Part shown: in pieces, positions 53,663-62,513 of the stretch
Layout of the letters: every line of letters starts with the position of its first letter
Numbering within the stretch: the stretch's first letter is position 1
NCBI RefSeq assembly: GCF_000422245.1
Contig: NZ_ATHI01000026.1
Coordinates: 310,001 to 374,000 of the forward strand
From: Alkalidesulfovibrio alkalitolerans DSM 16529
GTDB taxonomy: Bacteria; Desulfobacterota; Desulfovibrionia; Desulfovibrionales; Desulfovibrionaceae
Direction: 5' to 3'
Length of the DNA stretch: 64,000 nucleotides
Position numbers and translations under genes: made by a program
Notes under the pieces: model-generated
Told to the model about the DNA's origin: nothing
Databases searched by the model: none
What the model saw: only the letters and a program-made list of their open reading frames with translations

Positions 53663-53871
53663 TCGCTGTCTTCCTTGTAGTAGTCGGGGTCCTTGGTCAC
53701 GACGTGTTTGCCGAGGGTCTTGGCCCCGAAGATGAGGGCGAGACACCCCACGAAGCCGAAGGCCGCGAAGAATCCGGGAACGGCCTCCCACCAGTAGTGG
53801 GACTCAATGAACTGGCCGATCACGGTGGCCACGGTGAGGGCGCCCAGGGCGATCCAATGCCATGTTTTCAT
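53659..53871 (-). CDS. Small two-helix membrane protein of the antiporter operon
   Basis: A 70-aa protein with two hydrophobic segments (about 5-22, 28-50) and a charged end KHVVTKDPDYYKEDSE. Not a recognised family. Overlaps both neighbours by 4 bp, so it is tightly coupled and may be a small accessory subunit of the antiporter. Confidence 0.75.
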   Translation of the reverse strand: MKTWHWIALGALTVATVIGQFIESHYWWEAVPGFFAAFGFVGCLALIFGAKTLGKHVVTKDPDYYKEDSE

Positions 53872-55406
53872 TTCACGAATTCCACGATCATGGTTTGCGG
53901 GATGCTGTTCAGCACGCTCGTCGTTATTCCGCTGGCGAGGTCGAAGAACCCGAAGAAGAGGTTGGGCGCGACGCCAAGCAGCACGGAGAGCGTGGCCACG
54001 ATGCAGATGGGCACGACCATGAGCAGGATCATGGGCCTTGCCTCGGAGTTGCGGTATTTTTCAAGGTCCGGGCCGCCTTCGCGGAAGAAAGCGCGCAGCA
54101 CGATGGGGAAGAAGTAGGCCGCGTTGAGCAGGCCGCTTATGAGGAAGACGATGAGGAAGAAGGTATAGCCGCCATCGGCCGCGCCCCGGCAGAGATAGAA
54201 CTTGCTCAGGAAGGCGTTGATCGGTGGGATGCCCGAAAGCCCCAGCGCGCCGATGGTGAAGGCGGCCATGGTGAAGGGCATGACTTTGCCGATGCCGTTC
54301 AATTGCGAGATCTCGGTCTTGTGCAGGTTTACGTAGATCGCGCCCGCGCAGAAGAAGAGGACGATCTTGGTGGTGGCGTGGTTGGCCAAGTGCAACAGGC
54401 CGCCGGTGAAGGATTCGGGGGTGAGCAGGGCCACGCCGAGCACGATGTAGGAGAGGTGGCCGACCGTGGAATAGGCCAGCCGTTTCTTCAGGTTGTCCTG
54501 TTTCATTGCGATGATCGAGGCCAGGAGGATCGTGACCGCCGCGAAACTGGCCAGGATCATGTGCAGCCCGAAGGCGTGCATGGTCTCGGGGCCGAAGACG
54601 TAGCCCACGATGCGGATCACGCCGAAGACGCCCGACTTGACCACGGCCACGGCGTGCAGCAGGGCCGAGACCGGGGTGGGCGCGACCATGGCCGCGGGCA
54701 GCCAGCTTTGCAGCGGCATGATGCCGGCCTTCACGCCCACGCCCGCCATGAAGAGCAGGAACAGCATCTTGGCCGTGCCGCCGTCGAGTTCGATGCCGGT
54801 GAAGATGCCGCCGGGCCTGAAGTCCATGGTGCCAGCCAGGTGTCCTGTCCAGGCCGCCGCGACGATGAGCAGAAGGCCAGCGGACAGCGCGTAGGTCAGG
54901 TATTGGCGGCCAGAGCGCAACGCTTCGGCGTTCTCCTTGTGGATGACCAGCGGGTAGGTGGCCAGGGAGAGGATTTCGTAGAAGATGACGAAGGTCAGCA
55001 GGTTCCCGGAGAAGGCGATGCCGATGGTCGCGCCGACGCAGACGGCGAAGCTCGCGAAGTAGCGGGTCTGCTTCTTCTCGCTGTTCCCCCGCACGTAGCC
55101 GATGGAATAGAACGATGTCAGAATCCACAGGCCCGAGGCCACCAGGGCGAAGAACAGGCCTGCCGCGTCGGCGCGCAGCATCAGTTCGATGCCCGGCGAG
55201 ATGGTGACGATGGAGTACTCGGCCACGCGCCCGGCGAACGCGTCGGGCAGGAGCGAAAGCACGAGCGGAAACTTGATGAAGGCCGCGGCCAGCGTCCAGA
55301 ATTCGCGCAGGTTGGGGTTGCCGCGCGAGGCCACGATGAGCGGCACGGCCACCAGCGAGACGAGGACGGCCAGGAACGGAACTATGGAGGTGTAGGTCTC
55401 TGTCAT
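53868..55406 (-). CDS. Mrp/complex-I-like antiporter subunit (MnhD/NuoM-like)
   Basis: A 512-aa subunit with about 14 helices. Conserved positions: TFVIFYEILSLATYPLV (Glu of helix 5), GVKAGIMPLQSWLPAAMVAPTPVSALLHA (Lys and the H-rich channel motif), LKKRLAYSTVGHLSYIVLG, HATTKIVLFFCAGAIY. One of two complete MnhD-type units next to each other. Its start is 13 bp beyond the upstream subunit's stop. Confidence 0.92.
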   Translation of the reverse strand: MTETYTSIVPFLAVLVSLVAVPLIVASRGNPNLREFWTLAAAFIKFPLVLSLLPDAFAGRVAEYSIVTISPGIELMLRADAAGLFFALVASGLWILTSFYSIGYVRGNSEKKQTRYFASFAVCVGATIGIAFSGNLLTFVIFYEILSLATYPLVIHKENAEALRSGRQYLTYALSAGLLLIVAAAWTGHLAGTMDFRPGGIFTGIELDGGTAKMLFLLFMAGVGVKAGIMPLQSWLPAAMVAPTPVSALLHAVAVVKSGVFGVIRIVGYVFGPETMHAFGLHMILASFAAVTILLASIIAMKQDNLKKRLAYSTVGHLSYIVLGVALLTPESFTGGLLHLANHATTKIVLFFCAGAIYVNLHKTEISQLNGIGKVMPFTMAAFTIGALGLSGIPPINAFLSKFYLCRGAADGGYTFFLIVFLISGLLNAAYFFPIVLRAFFREGGPDLEKYRNSEARPMILLMVVPICIVATLSVLLGVAPNLFFGFFDLASGITTSVLNSIPQTMIVEFVK

Positions 55407-55419
55407 GGTCGCGTCCTGT

Positions 55420-56931
55420 TTAGAGCCGTCCGGGGATCATGGGGGTGATGAAGGTGGTCACGATCCAGGCGTTGAAGACGCCGAGAACCAGGAGGCTCAC
55501 GGCCAGAATCAGCGTGGGCCCGAGCATGGACGCGGGCGCTTCGCCGTGTCCCTCGGGAGTGAGGACTTCGGCCTCTCCTTTGCTCGGGTCTTCGGGGTCG
55601 GCCTGGGGCGCGAGGTACATGCGTTCGAGCACCCGGAAGAAATAGACGGCGTTGAGCAGGCTGCTTAGGATCAGCGCGATCACGAACAGCCAGTTGGAGG
55701 TCTCGATGGAGCCCATCACAAGATACCACTTGCTGAAGAACCCGGCCGTGGGCGGCAGGCCGATCATGGAGATGGCCGCCAGGGCGAAACAGGCGGCCGT
55801 CCAGGGCATGGCCGTGCGGATGGAGTTCACGAAGCTCGGGATGTAGCTGTGCCCCATGCGCAGCCTGAGGTTGCCGCTGATGAAAAACAGGCAGGCCTTC
55901 ATGCACGCGTGGTTCAGGGCGTGCAGCACGGCCCCGATGATGCCCAGCGGCGAGGCCAGCCCGATGCCCAGGGCGATGTAGCCGACCTGGGCCACGGAGC
56001 TGTAGGCCAGCATGCGCTTGAGTTCCTTCTGGCAGACCGCGAGGATCGACCCCCAGATCATGCCGATGGCGCCGAGCGCGCCCACGGCCATGATCAGCGG
56101 GGTTTCGACGTTGACCAACTCGGGGTCGGCGATGAAGAGCATGAGGCGGATGAGGACGTAGGCCGCGACCTTGGTGCCGATGGGCGCGATCAGCGCCGTG
56201 GCCGAGGAGGCGGCATGCGTGTAGGCGTCGGCCAGCCAGGCGTGCATGGGGAAGAGGGCCATCTTCAGGCCCATGCCCAGGACCATCAGGCAGATGCCCA
56301 CGATGACCGGGGCCGAGTCCTGCACTCCGGGCAGGAGTTGGGCGACCTCGGCCATGTTCAACGAACCCACGCTCATGAAGACCAGGGCCAGTCCGCCGAG
56401 GTAGAAGCCCGCGCCCGCGGTGCCCAGCGTCAGGTAGCGGAAGGCCGAGACCGGAGCGCGGCGGTCGCCGATGGCGACCAGGGCGTAGCCCGCAAGTGCG
56501 CCGATTTCGAGAAAAACGTAAAGGTTGAAGAGGTCGCCGGTCAGGACCATGCCCGTGAGGCCCGCGAGCAGCAGCATGGCCAGGGAGAAGAAGGGTACGA
56601 CCTTGTCGGGAATCTCGTGGGACGTGCTCTTGCCCGCGTGGATCAACACGAGGACGGAGACGGCCGAGATGAGCGCGCAGAAGAAGGCCGAGAGCGGATC
56701 GAACACGAATTCGATGCCGAACGGCGGCAGCCAGCCCGCCATGTAATGATGCAGCGGACCCTCATCGAGCACACGGAAGAGCCCGGTGACCGAAATGAAG
56801 AGGGTGAAGCCGCTCGCGGCAACGGCCAGGATCTGGGCGAATCCCTTGCGCAGCATCCCGGCAAGCGGAATCAGGAGCGCCGCGAGCAGGAACGTGAAGG
56901 GAATGAGGACGGGTATGTTACTTGCGTTCAT
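55420..56931 (-). CDS. mnhD: Mrp/complex-I-like antiporter subunit D
   Basis: A 503-aa subunit with about 14 helices. LFNLYVFLEIGALAGYALV carries the helix-5 Glu; GMGLKMALFPMHAWLADAYTHAASSATALIAP, KELKRMLAYSSVAQVGYIALG and HALNHACMKACLFF follow. Of the three large subunits, this is closest to classical MnhD/MrpD, and it sits directly behind MnhC as in mrp operons. Overlaps it by 4 bp. Confidence 0.92.
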   Translation of the reverse strand: MNASNIPVLIPFTFLLAALLIPLAGMLRKGFAQILAVAASGFTLFISVTGLFRVLDEGPLHHYMAGWLPPFGIEFVFDPLSAFFCALISAVSVLVLIHAGKSTSHEIPDKVVPFFSLAMLLLAGLTGMVLTGDLFNLYVFLEIGALAGYALVAIGDRRAPVSAFRYLTLGTAGAGFYLGGLALVFMSVGSLNMAEVAQLLPGVQDSAPVIVGICLMVLGMGLKMALFPMHAWLADAYTHAASSATALIAPIGTKVAAYVLIRLMLFIADPELVNVETPLIMAVGALGAIGMIWGSILAVCQKELKRMLAYSSVAQVGYIALGIGLASPLGIIGAVLHALNHACMKACLFFISGNLRLRMGHSYIPSFVNSIRTAMPWTAACFALAAISMIGLPPTAGFFSKWYLVMGSIETSNWLFVIALILSSLLNAVYFFRVLERMYLAPQADPEDPSKGEAEVLTPEGHGEAPASMLGPTLILAVSLLVLGVFNAWIVTTFITPMIPGRL

Positions 56932-57302
56932 TTCATCCGTTCCAGCAGCAGCGGCTCATCCAGCGTCTTGTATTGCCTGTAGATCCTGATGATCAGGGCG
57001 AAGGCCACACCCAGCGTCACGACCGCCACGACGATGGCCGTGAGCATCAGGGTGTGCGGCAGCGGGTTCAGGTAGAGGTCGGGATTGTCCAGTCCCCGCG
57101 ACTTGTCGAGGATGGTCACCGTCCCCCCTTCCTTGTAGGCGCTGACGATCCACAGCAGGATCGTGGCGCTTTGCACCATGGACATGCCCATGATCTTCTT
57201 CATCAGGTTCTGTTTGACCATCATGGCGTACAGCCCGATGATGAAGAGCGCGACCAGGAAGAGGTAGGGGTAGTAGCCCTTGATGAACTCAATGGCGGGC
57301 AT
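56928..57302 (-). CDS. mnhC: Mrp antiporter subunit C (NuoK-like)
   Basis: A 124-aa three-helix protein: YLFLVALFIIGLYAMMVKQNLMKKIMGMSMVQSATILLWI is the NuoK/MrpC signature with its buried charges. Three helices at about 8-30, 35-52 and 82-108. Immediately followed by mnhD (4-bp overlap). Confidence 0.92.
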   Translation of the reverse strand: MPAIEFIKGYYPYLFLVALFIIGLYAMMVKQNLMKKIMGMSMVQSATILLWIVSAYKEGGTVTILDKSRGLDNPDLYLNPLPHTLMLTAIVVAVVTLGVAFALIIRIYRQYKTLDEPLLLERMK

Positions 57303-57304
57303 GG

Positions 57305-57772
57305 TCAGCTCCCCAGCAGGTCGTCGTAGATGGATATGAGCACGGTCATGACCGCCATGGTCACGCCGAGTTCGATGAACAGGATGCCGTAGTTCCTGAT
57401 GTACGCAGGTTCGAGGCCGGGAATGGGGATGGCCGCGTAGTCGAGGAAGTTGCCGCCGAAAAGCAGGGCCGCGAGGCCTGTTCCCGCGAAGAGCAGCGCG
57501 CCGATCGCGGCCAGGGGGATGTTCAGCCGCGTGGGCATGATGGGCTGTGTGGCCGCGAGGCCAAGTGTCATGCGCAGGAGGATGATGCTCGCGGCCAGGA
57601 GCACGCCGCCTTGGAAGCCGCCGCCCGGGCTGTAGTGTCCGTGGAAGAAGACGTACAGGCCGATGATCTGGATGACCGGCGCGATGCCCCGACTGCAGAT
57701 GTGGATGATGGGGCTTTCGCTGCCCCCCTGCATGATCCGGCAGGCGTTTTCGTTGCGTCTCAGGGCGCTCAT
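57305..57772 (-). CDS. mnhB: Mrp antiporter subunit B (MnhB domain)
   Basis: A 155-aa membrane protein with the MnhB signature GLYVFFHGHYSPGGGFQGGVLLAASIILL and a C-terminal FIELGVTMAVMTVLISIYDDLL. Four helices. It overlaps the MbhE-like gene's stop by 4 bp at its start. A slightly later ATG (MQGGSESP) is possible. Confidence 0.9.
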   Translation of the reverse strand: MSALRRNENACRIMQGGSESPIIHICSRGIAPVIQIIGLYVFFHGHYSPGGGFQGGVLLAASIILLRMTLGLAATQPIMPTRLNIPLAAIGALLFAGTGLAALLFGGNFLDYAAIPIPGLEPAYIRNYGILFIELGVTMAVMTVLISIYDDLLGS

Positions 57773-58065
57773 GGCTTGCGCCTCCTCAAAATATAGAGGC
57801 AGGCAAGGCCCCCCGCGAAGACCACCACCGTCTCGCCCAGCGTATCGAAGCTACGGTAGTCGGCCAGGATCACGGTCACGAAGTTCGGCGTCTTGGCGTC
57901 GGGGTAGGCGTTTTGGATGAAATAGGCGCCTGCCAGGGGCTTGCCCAGGGAGTTCTCGACCTTGTTGGCCGGAGCCGAGAGGTCGCCGCGCGGCGGGAGT
58001 TCCACCACGGCGGCCGTGAGCACAACCGTCAAGGCCAGAAGGACGAGCAATTGGAGCGTTTTCAA
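57769..58065 (-). CDS. MbhE-like antiporter subunit
   Basis: A 98-aa protein with two hydrophobic segments at either end (LQLLVLLALTVVLTAAVVELP; TVVVFAGGLACLYILRRRK) and FDTLGET, the signature of the subunit fused into MrpA in classical operons and separate in membrane-bound hydrogenase (MbhE). No ATG is available at the expected position; TTG at 58065 overlaps the previous stop (TTGA) and has a purine-rich GGAAGAG upstream, so it is chosen. Confidence 0.78.
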   Translation of the reverse strand: MKTLQLLVLLALTVVLTAAVVELPPRGDLSAPANKVENSLGKPLAGAYFIQNAYPDAKTPNFVTVILADYRSFDTLGETVVVFAGGLACLYILRRRKP

Positions 58066-58307
58066 TCCACACTCTTCCTTGAGGTAAGAAGGATGGCGAT
58101 GATGTTGAAGACACCGACGGCTCCGGCGCCGACAACTGCCTCGGTGAAGGCCACGTCGATGGCTCCGAGCGAGACCATGACGCAGGCGCTCATGAAGCTG
58201 AAGATGTTCAGCGTCACCACGGCGGCCAGGAGGTTGCGCAAGCCCAACGCGACCACTGCCGACACGATCAGGATCGTGAAGAGGGTGAATTCGATCATCC
58301 AGGGCAT
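58062..58307 (-). CDS. MbhD-like (DUF4040) antiporter subunit
   Basis: An 81-aa three-helix protein, IEFTLFTILIVSAVVALGLRNLLAAVVTLNIFSFMSAC with VAFTEAVVGAGAVGVFNIIAILL, the DUF4040 domain corresponding to the region before MbhE in MrpA. The conserved Glu of AFTEAVVG is present. ATG 58307 overlaps the mnhG stop by one base. Confidence 0.88.
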   Translation of the reverse strand: MPWMIEFTLFTILIVSAVVALGLRNLLAAVVTLNIFSFMSACVMVSLGAIDVAFTEAVVGAGAVGVFNIIAILLTSRKSVD

Positions 58308-58648
58308 CAGCGTGCGTCCTTGTCCCGGGTGGCCTTGAGCCACGGCTTGAGCCCGGCCAGGAAGGCACGGCGCGACAGCGCGTGCGTGGCCACGGGGCTC
58401 GTCACGACCACGAAGGCGATGATCAGGAGCAGCTTCGCGCTGTTGAGCGTGAAACCCTCGTGGACCATCATGCCCATGAGCAGCAGCATGATGCCCAAGG
58501 TATCCACTTTGCCCGCGGCGTGGCAGCGGGTGTAGAAATCGGGCAGTTTGTTGATGCCGATGCTGCCGATGAGCATGAAGGCCACGCCTCCGACCATCAG
58601 CGCCACGGCGACTATTTCCTGTATGTTTTCGAGAAGTTCCATGGTCAC
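58307..58648 (-). CDS. mnhG: Mrp antiporter subunit G
   Basis: A 113-aa three-helix protein; FMLIGSIGINKLPDFYTRCHAAGKVDTLGIMLLLMGMM contains the MnhG/PhaG signature (R-x-H-x-x-x-K-x-x-T-x-G). GTG start at 58648 overlaps the mnhF stop (GTGA); an ATG two codons later is possible. Confidence 0.93.
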   Translation of the reverse strand: MTMELLENIQEIVAVALMVGGVAFMLIGSIGINKLPDFYTRCHAAGKVDTLGIMLLLMGMMVHEGFTLNSAKLLLIIAFVVVTSPVATHALSRRAFLAGLKPWLKATRDKDAR

Positions 58649-58911
58649 GACCTTGACGACGCCTTGAGGTATTTAGCCATGGCGATGACGCCCACGAAGT
58701 TCAGGATGGCGTATCCGAGCGAGATGTCGATGAACATGTCGAGACGGTCGTAAATCAGTCCGAAGAGCAGCACGATGGTGATGGTCTTGGAGCCGACCGC
58801 GGCCACGCCCAAAAGCCTGTCGAAGAGCGTGGGCCCCTTATATACTCGGTAGAACGGGATCAGGAGCACGATGCCCAGGACAAGGGCCAGGGTAAGGAAT
58901 ACGTCGTGCAT
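58645..58911 (-). CDS. mnhF: Mrp antiporter subunit F
   Basis: An 88-aa three-helix protein with the MnhF/PhaF signature FYRVYKGPTLFDRLLGVAAVGSKTITIVLL. Directly follows mnhE. Confidence 0.93.
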   Translation of the reverse strand: MHDVFLTLALVLGIVLLIPFYRVYKGPTLFDRLLGVAAVGSKTITIVLLFGLIYDRLDMFIDISLGYAILNFVGVIAMAKYLKASSRS

Positions 58912-59514
58912 CTAGCGCTCCTTCCTGGTGGTGATCGTGCATACGTTGCCGCAGGCGTCCTCGCCCGAAATGTCGCCGCAGTAGAGCTTGGCCACGCGGC
59001 TTTCCATGTCGCCGGAGACGAGTCCGGCAGCGGTTTCGTCGGTCAGGGCGTGAACGATGAAGGTGTCGTCCTTGATGTCCATGGTCACCGTGCCGGGCGT
59101 GAGGGTGATCGAGTTGCCCAGGATCATGCGGGCCATGGCGTTGGGCTGCTTCGAGGTGAAGCGGACGATCGAGGGAGATATCGGCGAGACGGGCTTGATG
59201 ACCACCCAGGCCACGTAGACGCCGGATTTGACTATCTCTTTGAGCAGCCAGACAAGGTAAAGCATGAGCCGACCGAGCCTGATGCAACTCGCGCCGCAGG
59301 TCTCCCCGGCCAGGGGCAGGCTCCGCAGATGGGCGTTCATCCAGACCACCAGGGCCACGGAGATGACGCCGAAGAAAATGTGCAGAAAGTCGTAATGGCC
59401 GCTCAGGACAAGCCAGATGGCCATGAGCAGCACGGCCTGGAGGATCATGCCGCGGTAACGGGCCCAAAAGCCTGTGCGCGCGGCGGGCGGGGTCGAGGTG
59501 TCGTGTGCTGCCAT
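58912..59514 (-). CDS. mnhE: Mrp antiporter subunit E
   Basis: A 200-aa protein: an N-terminal soluble tail, two to three helices at about 20-60 (AVLLMAIWLVLSGHYDFLHIFFGVISVALVVW), and a cytoplasmic domain with ITLTPGTVTMDIKDDTFIVHALTDE, the MnhE signature. First gene of the eleven-gene operon. An in-frame upstream extension to 59604 lies in sequence without family resemblance. GGAAGAG precedes ATG 59514. Confidence 0.92.
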   Translation of the reverse strand: MAAHDTSTPPAARTGFWARYRGMILQAVLLMAIWLVLSGHYDFLHIFFGVISVALVVWMNAHLRSLPLAGETCGASCIRLGRLMLYLVWLLKEIVKSGVYVAWVVIKPVSPISPSIVRFTSKQPNAMARMILGNSITLTPGTVTMDIKDDTFIVHALTDETAAGLVSGDMESRVAKLYCGDISGEDACGNVCTITTRKER

Positions 59515-60026
59515 CTCTTCCGATCGCTTTGTTGGTGACGGAAAACCCTGCTCGGCTCGACGAAAGCCTTGAGGGTCAAACTTTTCAGCCGCCTTAGCTG
59601 CCATGCCTTGAGCGCCCTGTCAAGAAAATGCCGCACGCCTATCGTATTTTGGGGCACGGCCTTGGTCCACGCTGCAGCTTTCCAGAGGGTTCTCAGCGGC
59701 GAGTGGTATCTCGGGCCGGACAATATTTCAAGTGAAAAATTTCTTAAACGTCCGCGAAGCGGCAAGGCGACTTGCGGCGGTCGTTCCTTCTTTGCTACAC
59801 GATATGCGGCGAGCCCCGGAAGGTGCGCCTTTTTCGTTGAGCGCGGCCGCCGCGCCTTGTGGCGGGGAACCCGAAATATCCTGCGGTTCGCCGTTGCGCG
59901 GCTAACACTTGACGGCGAGGCGGCGGGCGAAGGGTCCTTCTTTCGAAAACATGAATTTTGTCGTCACGATTCGTTCAGGGAGTGTCGCCATGCGGCCGGA
60001 CGCGGTGTGATGGCGGGAGGAGAGCG
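59515..60026 (+). other. 512-bp divergent intergenic region
   Basis: Separates the antiporter operon from the two-component genes. No credible gene. Minus strand has a perfect TTGACA at 59623-59618, but the element 17 bp downstream (CAGCTA) is a poor -10. An AT-rich patch lies at 59720-59760. No clear site for the neighbouring response regulator was found. Confidence 0.45.
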
Positions 60027-60719
60027 ATGCGCATCTTGATTGTCGAGGATGAGCCCACGGTTGCCGAGGCCATCAGCAGCGGGCTCAAGGCCGAGGGGTT
60101 CGACACCGTGGTCGCCGCCAGCGGCGAGGAGGGCTTTTTCCAGGCCAGCACCGAATCCTTCGAGATCATCGTTCTCGATCTCATGCTGCCGGGCCGCGAC
60201 GGCCTGGAAATCCTGAACGCGTTGCGCGGCCGGGGGGTGCACACGCCCGTGATCGTGCTCACCGCGCGCGACGGCGTTGACGACCGTGTGCGGGGCCTGG
60301 ACCAGGGCGCGGACGACTATCTGGCCAAACCTTTCGCCTTTCCCGAACTTTTGGCCCGTATCAGAGCGCTATTGCGGCGCGGCAGGCCCGAGGACGTTCT
60401 GAAGCTTCGCGTGGCCGATCTGGAGATGGATTTGGTGTCGCGCGCGGTGTCGCGTGGAGGCAGGGAGATCGCGCTCACCGCGAAGGAGTACGACCTCCTC
60501 GAATACCTCATGCGCCACGCCGGCCAGATCGTCACCAGGGCCATGCTCTCCACCGACGTCTGGAAGGCCTCGCGCCGGGCCACGCCGCTGGACAACGTCA
60601 TTGACGTGCACATCACCCGGCTGCGCAAGAAGGTGGATCATGGCAGGGGCAAGCGGCTCATCCACACGGTCAGGGGGCTCGGCTTCGTGCTCAGGGAGGA
60701 GGCCGGTGGCGGGAGCTAG
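60027..60719 (+). CDS. OmpR-family response regulator
   Basis: A 230-aa regulator. Receiver: MRILIVEDEPTVAEAISSGL, phosphoacceptor D in IIVLDLMLPGRDGLEIL, T in VLTARDG, K in YLAKPF. DNA-binding winged helix at about 128-225: EIALTAKEYDLLEYLMRHAGQIVTRAMLSTDVWK, and VIDVHITRLRKKVD, HTVRGLGFVLRE. The type is CusR/CopR-like by sequence character. GGAGGAGA precedes the ATG. It overlaps the sensor kinase gene by 14 bp. Confidence 0.95.
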   Translation: MRILIVEDEPTVAEAISSGLKAEGFDTVVAASGEEGFFQASTESFEIIVLDLMLPGRDGLEILNALRGRGVHTPVIVLTARDGVDDRVRGLDQGADDYLAKPFAFPELLARIRALLRRGRPEDVLKLRVADLEMDLVSRAVSRGGREIALTAKEYDLLEYLMRHAGQIVTRAMLSTDVWKASRRATPLDNVIDVHITRLRKKVDHGRGKRLIHTVRGLGFVLREEAGGGS

Positions 60720-62142
60720 ACGCCTGCGCGCCCGTCTGGCCTGGTTCTTCGCCGTCAGCTTGGCCCTTCTTCTTCTCCTGTACACGCTTTTGGCGTGGCT
60801 GACCTTGCGCCAGGTTCTGAGCGAGCAGCTTGACGAGCGGCTCGGCGCGGACGTCAGGACCGCGCTCTTCGCCGCCAGAGTCGCAGAGACCGAGGCTGAT
60901 GGGGGCGATGCGGAGCGGGTCGAGGACATCTTTCCCCTACGCTGGGCAATTATCCGGACGAGCGACGGGGAAATCGTCTTTTCGCACCACCCCAGGGAAC
61001 AAGGCGCAGTCTTGCCCCATTCCGCGTTCGACAGCGATGCGCCGGTCGGTTCCACTAGGTGGCAAGATCATTCTCCCCCGGAGATGCCGGAGCGGAACCT
61101 GCGCGTGCTCACGCGTCGCGTGGCGGCCGCAGATGGCCGCATCTTCGACGTCACCGTGGCCAGGAGCCTCGGCCCCATGGAGCGCGAACTGAAAGCCTTC
61201 GTCCGCGTCTATATCCTGCTGGTGCCTTTGGGGGTCCTGGTCGCTGGGTTTCTGGCCTATCTGGCCGCCGGGCGGCTGCTCCGGCCGGTGGGCGAGATGG
61301 CCGCGCTGGCCGGGCGCATCCGCGCCAAGCGCCTGTCCGAGCGCTTGCCCGTGGATGGCCAGTACGAGGAACTCGGCCGTCTGGCCGAGGCTTTCAACGA
61401 CACCCTGGCCAGGCTGGAGGACTCCTTCGCTCGGCTTCGGCACTTCACGGCCGACGTTTCGCACGAACTGCGCACTCCGCTCATGGTTCTGCGCAGCGTG
61501 GGAGAAGAGGGGCTGCGCCAAGCCAGGGACGCAGAGGATCTGCGCGAGGTCGTCGGCGAGATGCTGGAGGAGGCGGACAAGCTCGCATCGCTGGTGGAAA
61601 CGCTGCTTTTGCTCGCACGCGCGGACAGCGGCGAGGTCAGGCTGGCCATGTCGCCCCTGGACGTTTCGACCCTGGCCGGGGAGAGTGCGCATTTTCTCGA
61701 TATTCTGGCCGAGGAGAGGGGGCAGCGCATCGTTTTTGAGGGCCGCGAGGGAGCAATGGTCATGGCCGACCCCGGCGTGCTTTCCCAGGCGCTGAACAAC
61801 GTGCTGCACAATGCGCTACGGCATTCTCCGCCCGGCAGCACGGTCACTGTCCGGATCGTGACAGGCGCGGAGGAACACGTCGTGGAGATCGAGGACCAGG
61901 GACCCGGCATCGAGGCCGAGCACCTGCCGCGCATTTTCGATCGCTTCTACCGCGTGCGTCAGGATCGTTCGCGAACCACGGGCGGGTCTGGCCTGGGGCT
62001 GGCCATCGCGGCCTGGGCCGCGAGTTCGCACGGCGGGCGCATCGAAGTGGAGTCAGAACCGGGAGTGGGCAGCCGTTTCAGGATCGTGCTGCCCGCCCTT
62101 GCCGCCGCCAACGCGGCTTCGCCCGGAAAACCGGGTCTATGA
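60706..62142 (+). CDS. HAMP-containing sensor histidine kinase (CusS/CopS-like)
   Basis: A 478-aa kinase. TM1 at about 12-32, a periplasmic domain of about 130 residues, TM2 at about 172-194, then HAMP (AGRLLRPVGEMAALAGRI). HisKA: RHFTADVSHELRTPLMVLRS with phosphoacceptor His. HATPase: NNVLHNALRHSPPGS, DQGPGI, GSGLGLAI. The GTG start at 60706 lies inside the response-regulator end with GGGAGGAGG upstream. It senses an envelope or metal signal; the target may be the adjacent divergent antiporter operon. Converges with the UbiK-like gene, overlapping 6 bp. Confidence 0.93.
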   Translation: MAGARRLRARLAWFFAVSLALLLLLYTLLAWLTLRQVLSEQLDERLGADVRTALFAARVAETEADGGDAERVEDIFPLRWAIIRTSDGEIVFSHHPREQGAVLPHSAFDSDAPVGSTRWQDHSPPEMPERNLRVLTRRVAAADGRIFDVTVARSLGPMERELKAFVRVYILLVPLGVLVAGFLAYLAAGRLLRPVGEMAALAGRIRAKRLSERLPVDGQYEELGRLAEAFNDTLARLEDSFARLRHFTADVSHELRTPLMVLRSVGEEGLRQARDAEDLREVVGEMLEEADKLASLVETLLLLARADSGEVRLAMSPLDVSTLAGESAHFLDILAEERGQRIVFEGREGAMVMADPGVLSQALNNVLHNALRHSPPGSTVTVRIVTGAEEHVVEIEDQGPGIEAEHLPRIFDRFYRVRQDRSRTTGGSGLGLAIAAWAASSHGGRIEVESEPGVGSRFRIVLPALAAANAASPGKPGL

Positions 62143-62481
62143 GCCATCGGGAGTCCCGGACGCGTCCGAGGATTCCCGTTCTTCGAGCAGTTTCTCCAGC
62201 GCCGCAAGCCGCGCTCGCAGTTCGACGAGTTCGTCCTGCGTGGCCATGCCCGCCTCGCGGGCCATGGTCATGGCCTCGGCCTTGCCCTTGTCGCGCATCT
62301 GCTCGGCACGCTCGGCGAACTGCGCAGCCACAGCCCTAGCCATGATCCGCGCCTCGTCCTGGGCCTGGCCCGCGAGCGAGCCCAGCGCCTCCGCCGCCTT
62401 GGCCAGCGCGTCCTGCGCGCCGTCCTTGGCCATCAGTCCGAGTCCGAGCCCCATGAGCAATCCCTTGGCGAATCCGTCCAT
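62137..62481 (-). CDS. Small coiled-coil protein, UbiK/phasin-like
   Basis: A 114-aa protein with an initial hydrophobic segment (MDGFAKGLLMGLGLGLMAKDG), an Ala-rich amphipathic helix (about 25-75), and a C-terminal leucine coil DELVELRARLAALEKLLEER like that of UbiK/BMFP accessory factors and phasin-type proteins. AAAGGA lies upstream of the ATG. It follows the UbiB kinase gene by 32 bp, so the two are co-transcribed. UbiK assists ubiquinone-synthesis complexes; in a menaquinone-based organism a scaffold or lipid-binding role is more likely. Confidence 0.7.
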   Translation of the reverse strand: MDGFAKGLLMGLGLGLMAKDGAQDALAKAAEALGSLAGQAQDEARIMARAVAAQFAERAEQMRDKGKAEAMTMAREAGMATQDELVELRARLAALEKLLEERESSDASGTPDGS

Positions 62482-62513
62482 GTCGCGTCCTTTCCATGCC
62501 CGTGCGCGGGCGA

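Noticed and set aside
59595-59623. Promoter of the antiporter operon at TTGACA
   Set aside because: The -35 is perfect but the -10 17 bp downstream matches consensus at essentially one position; kept only as a note.
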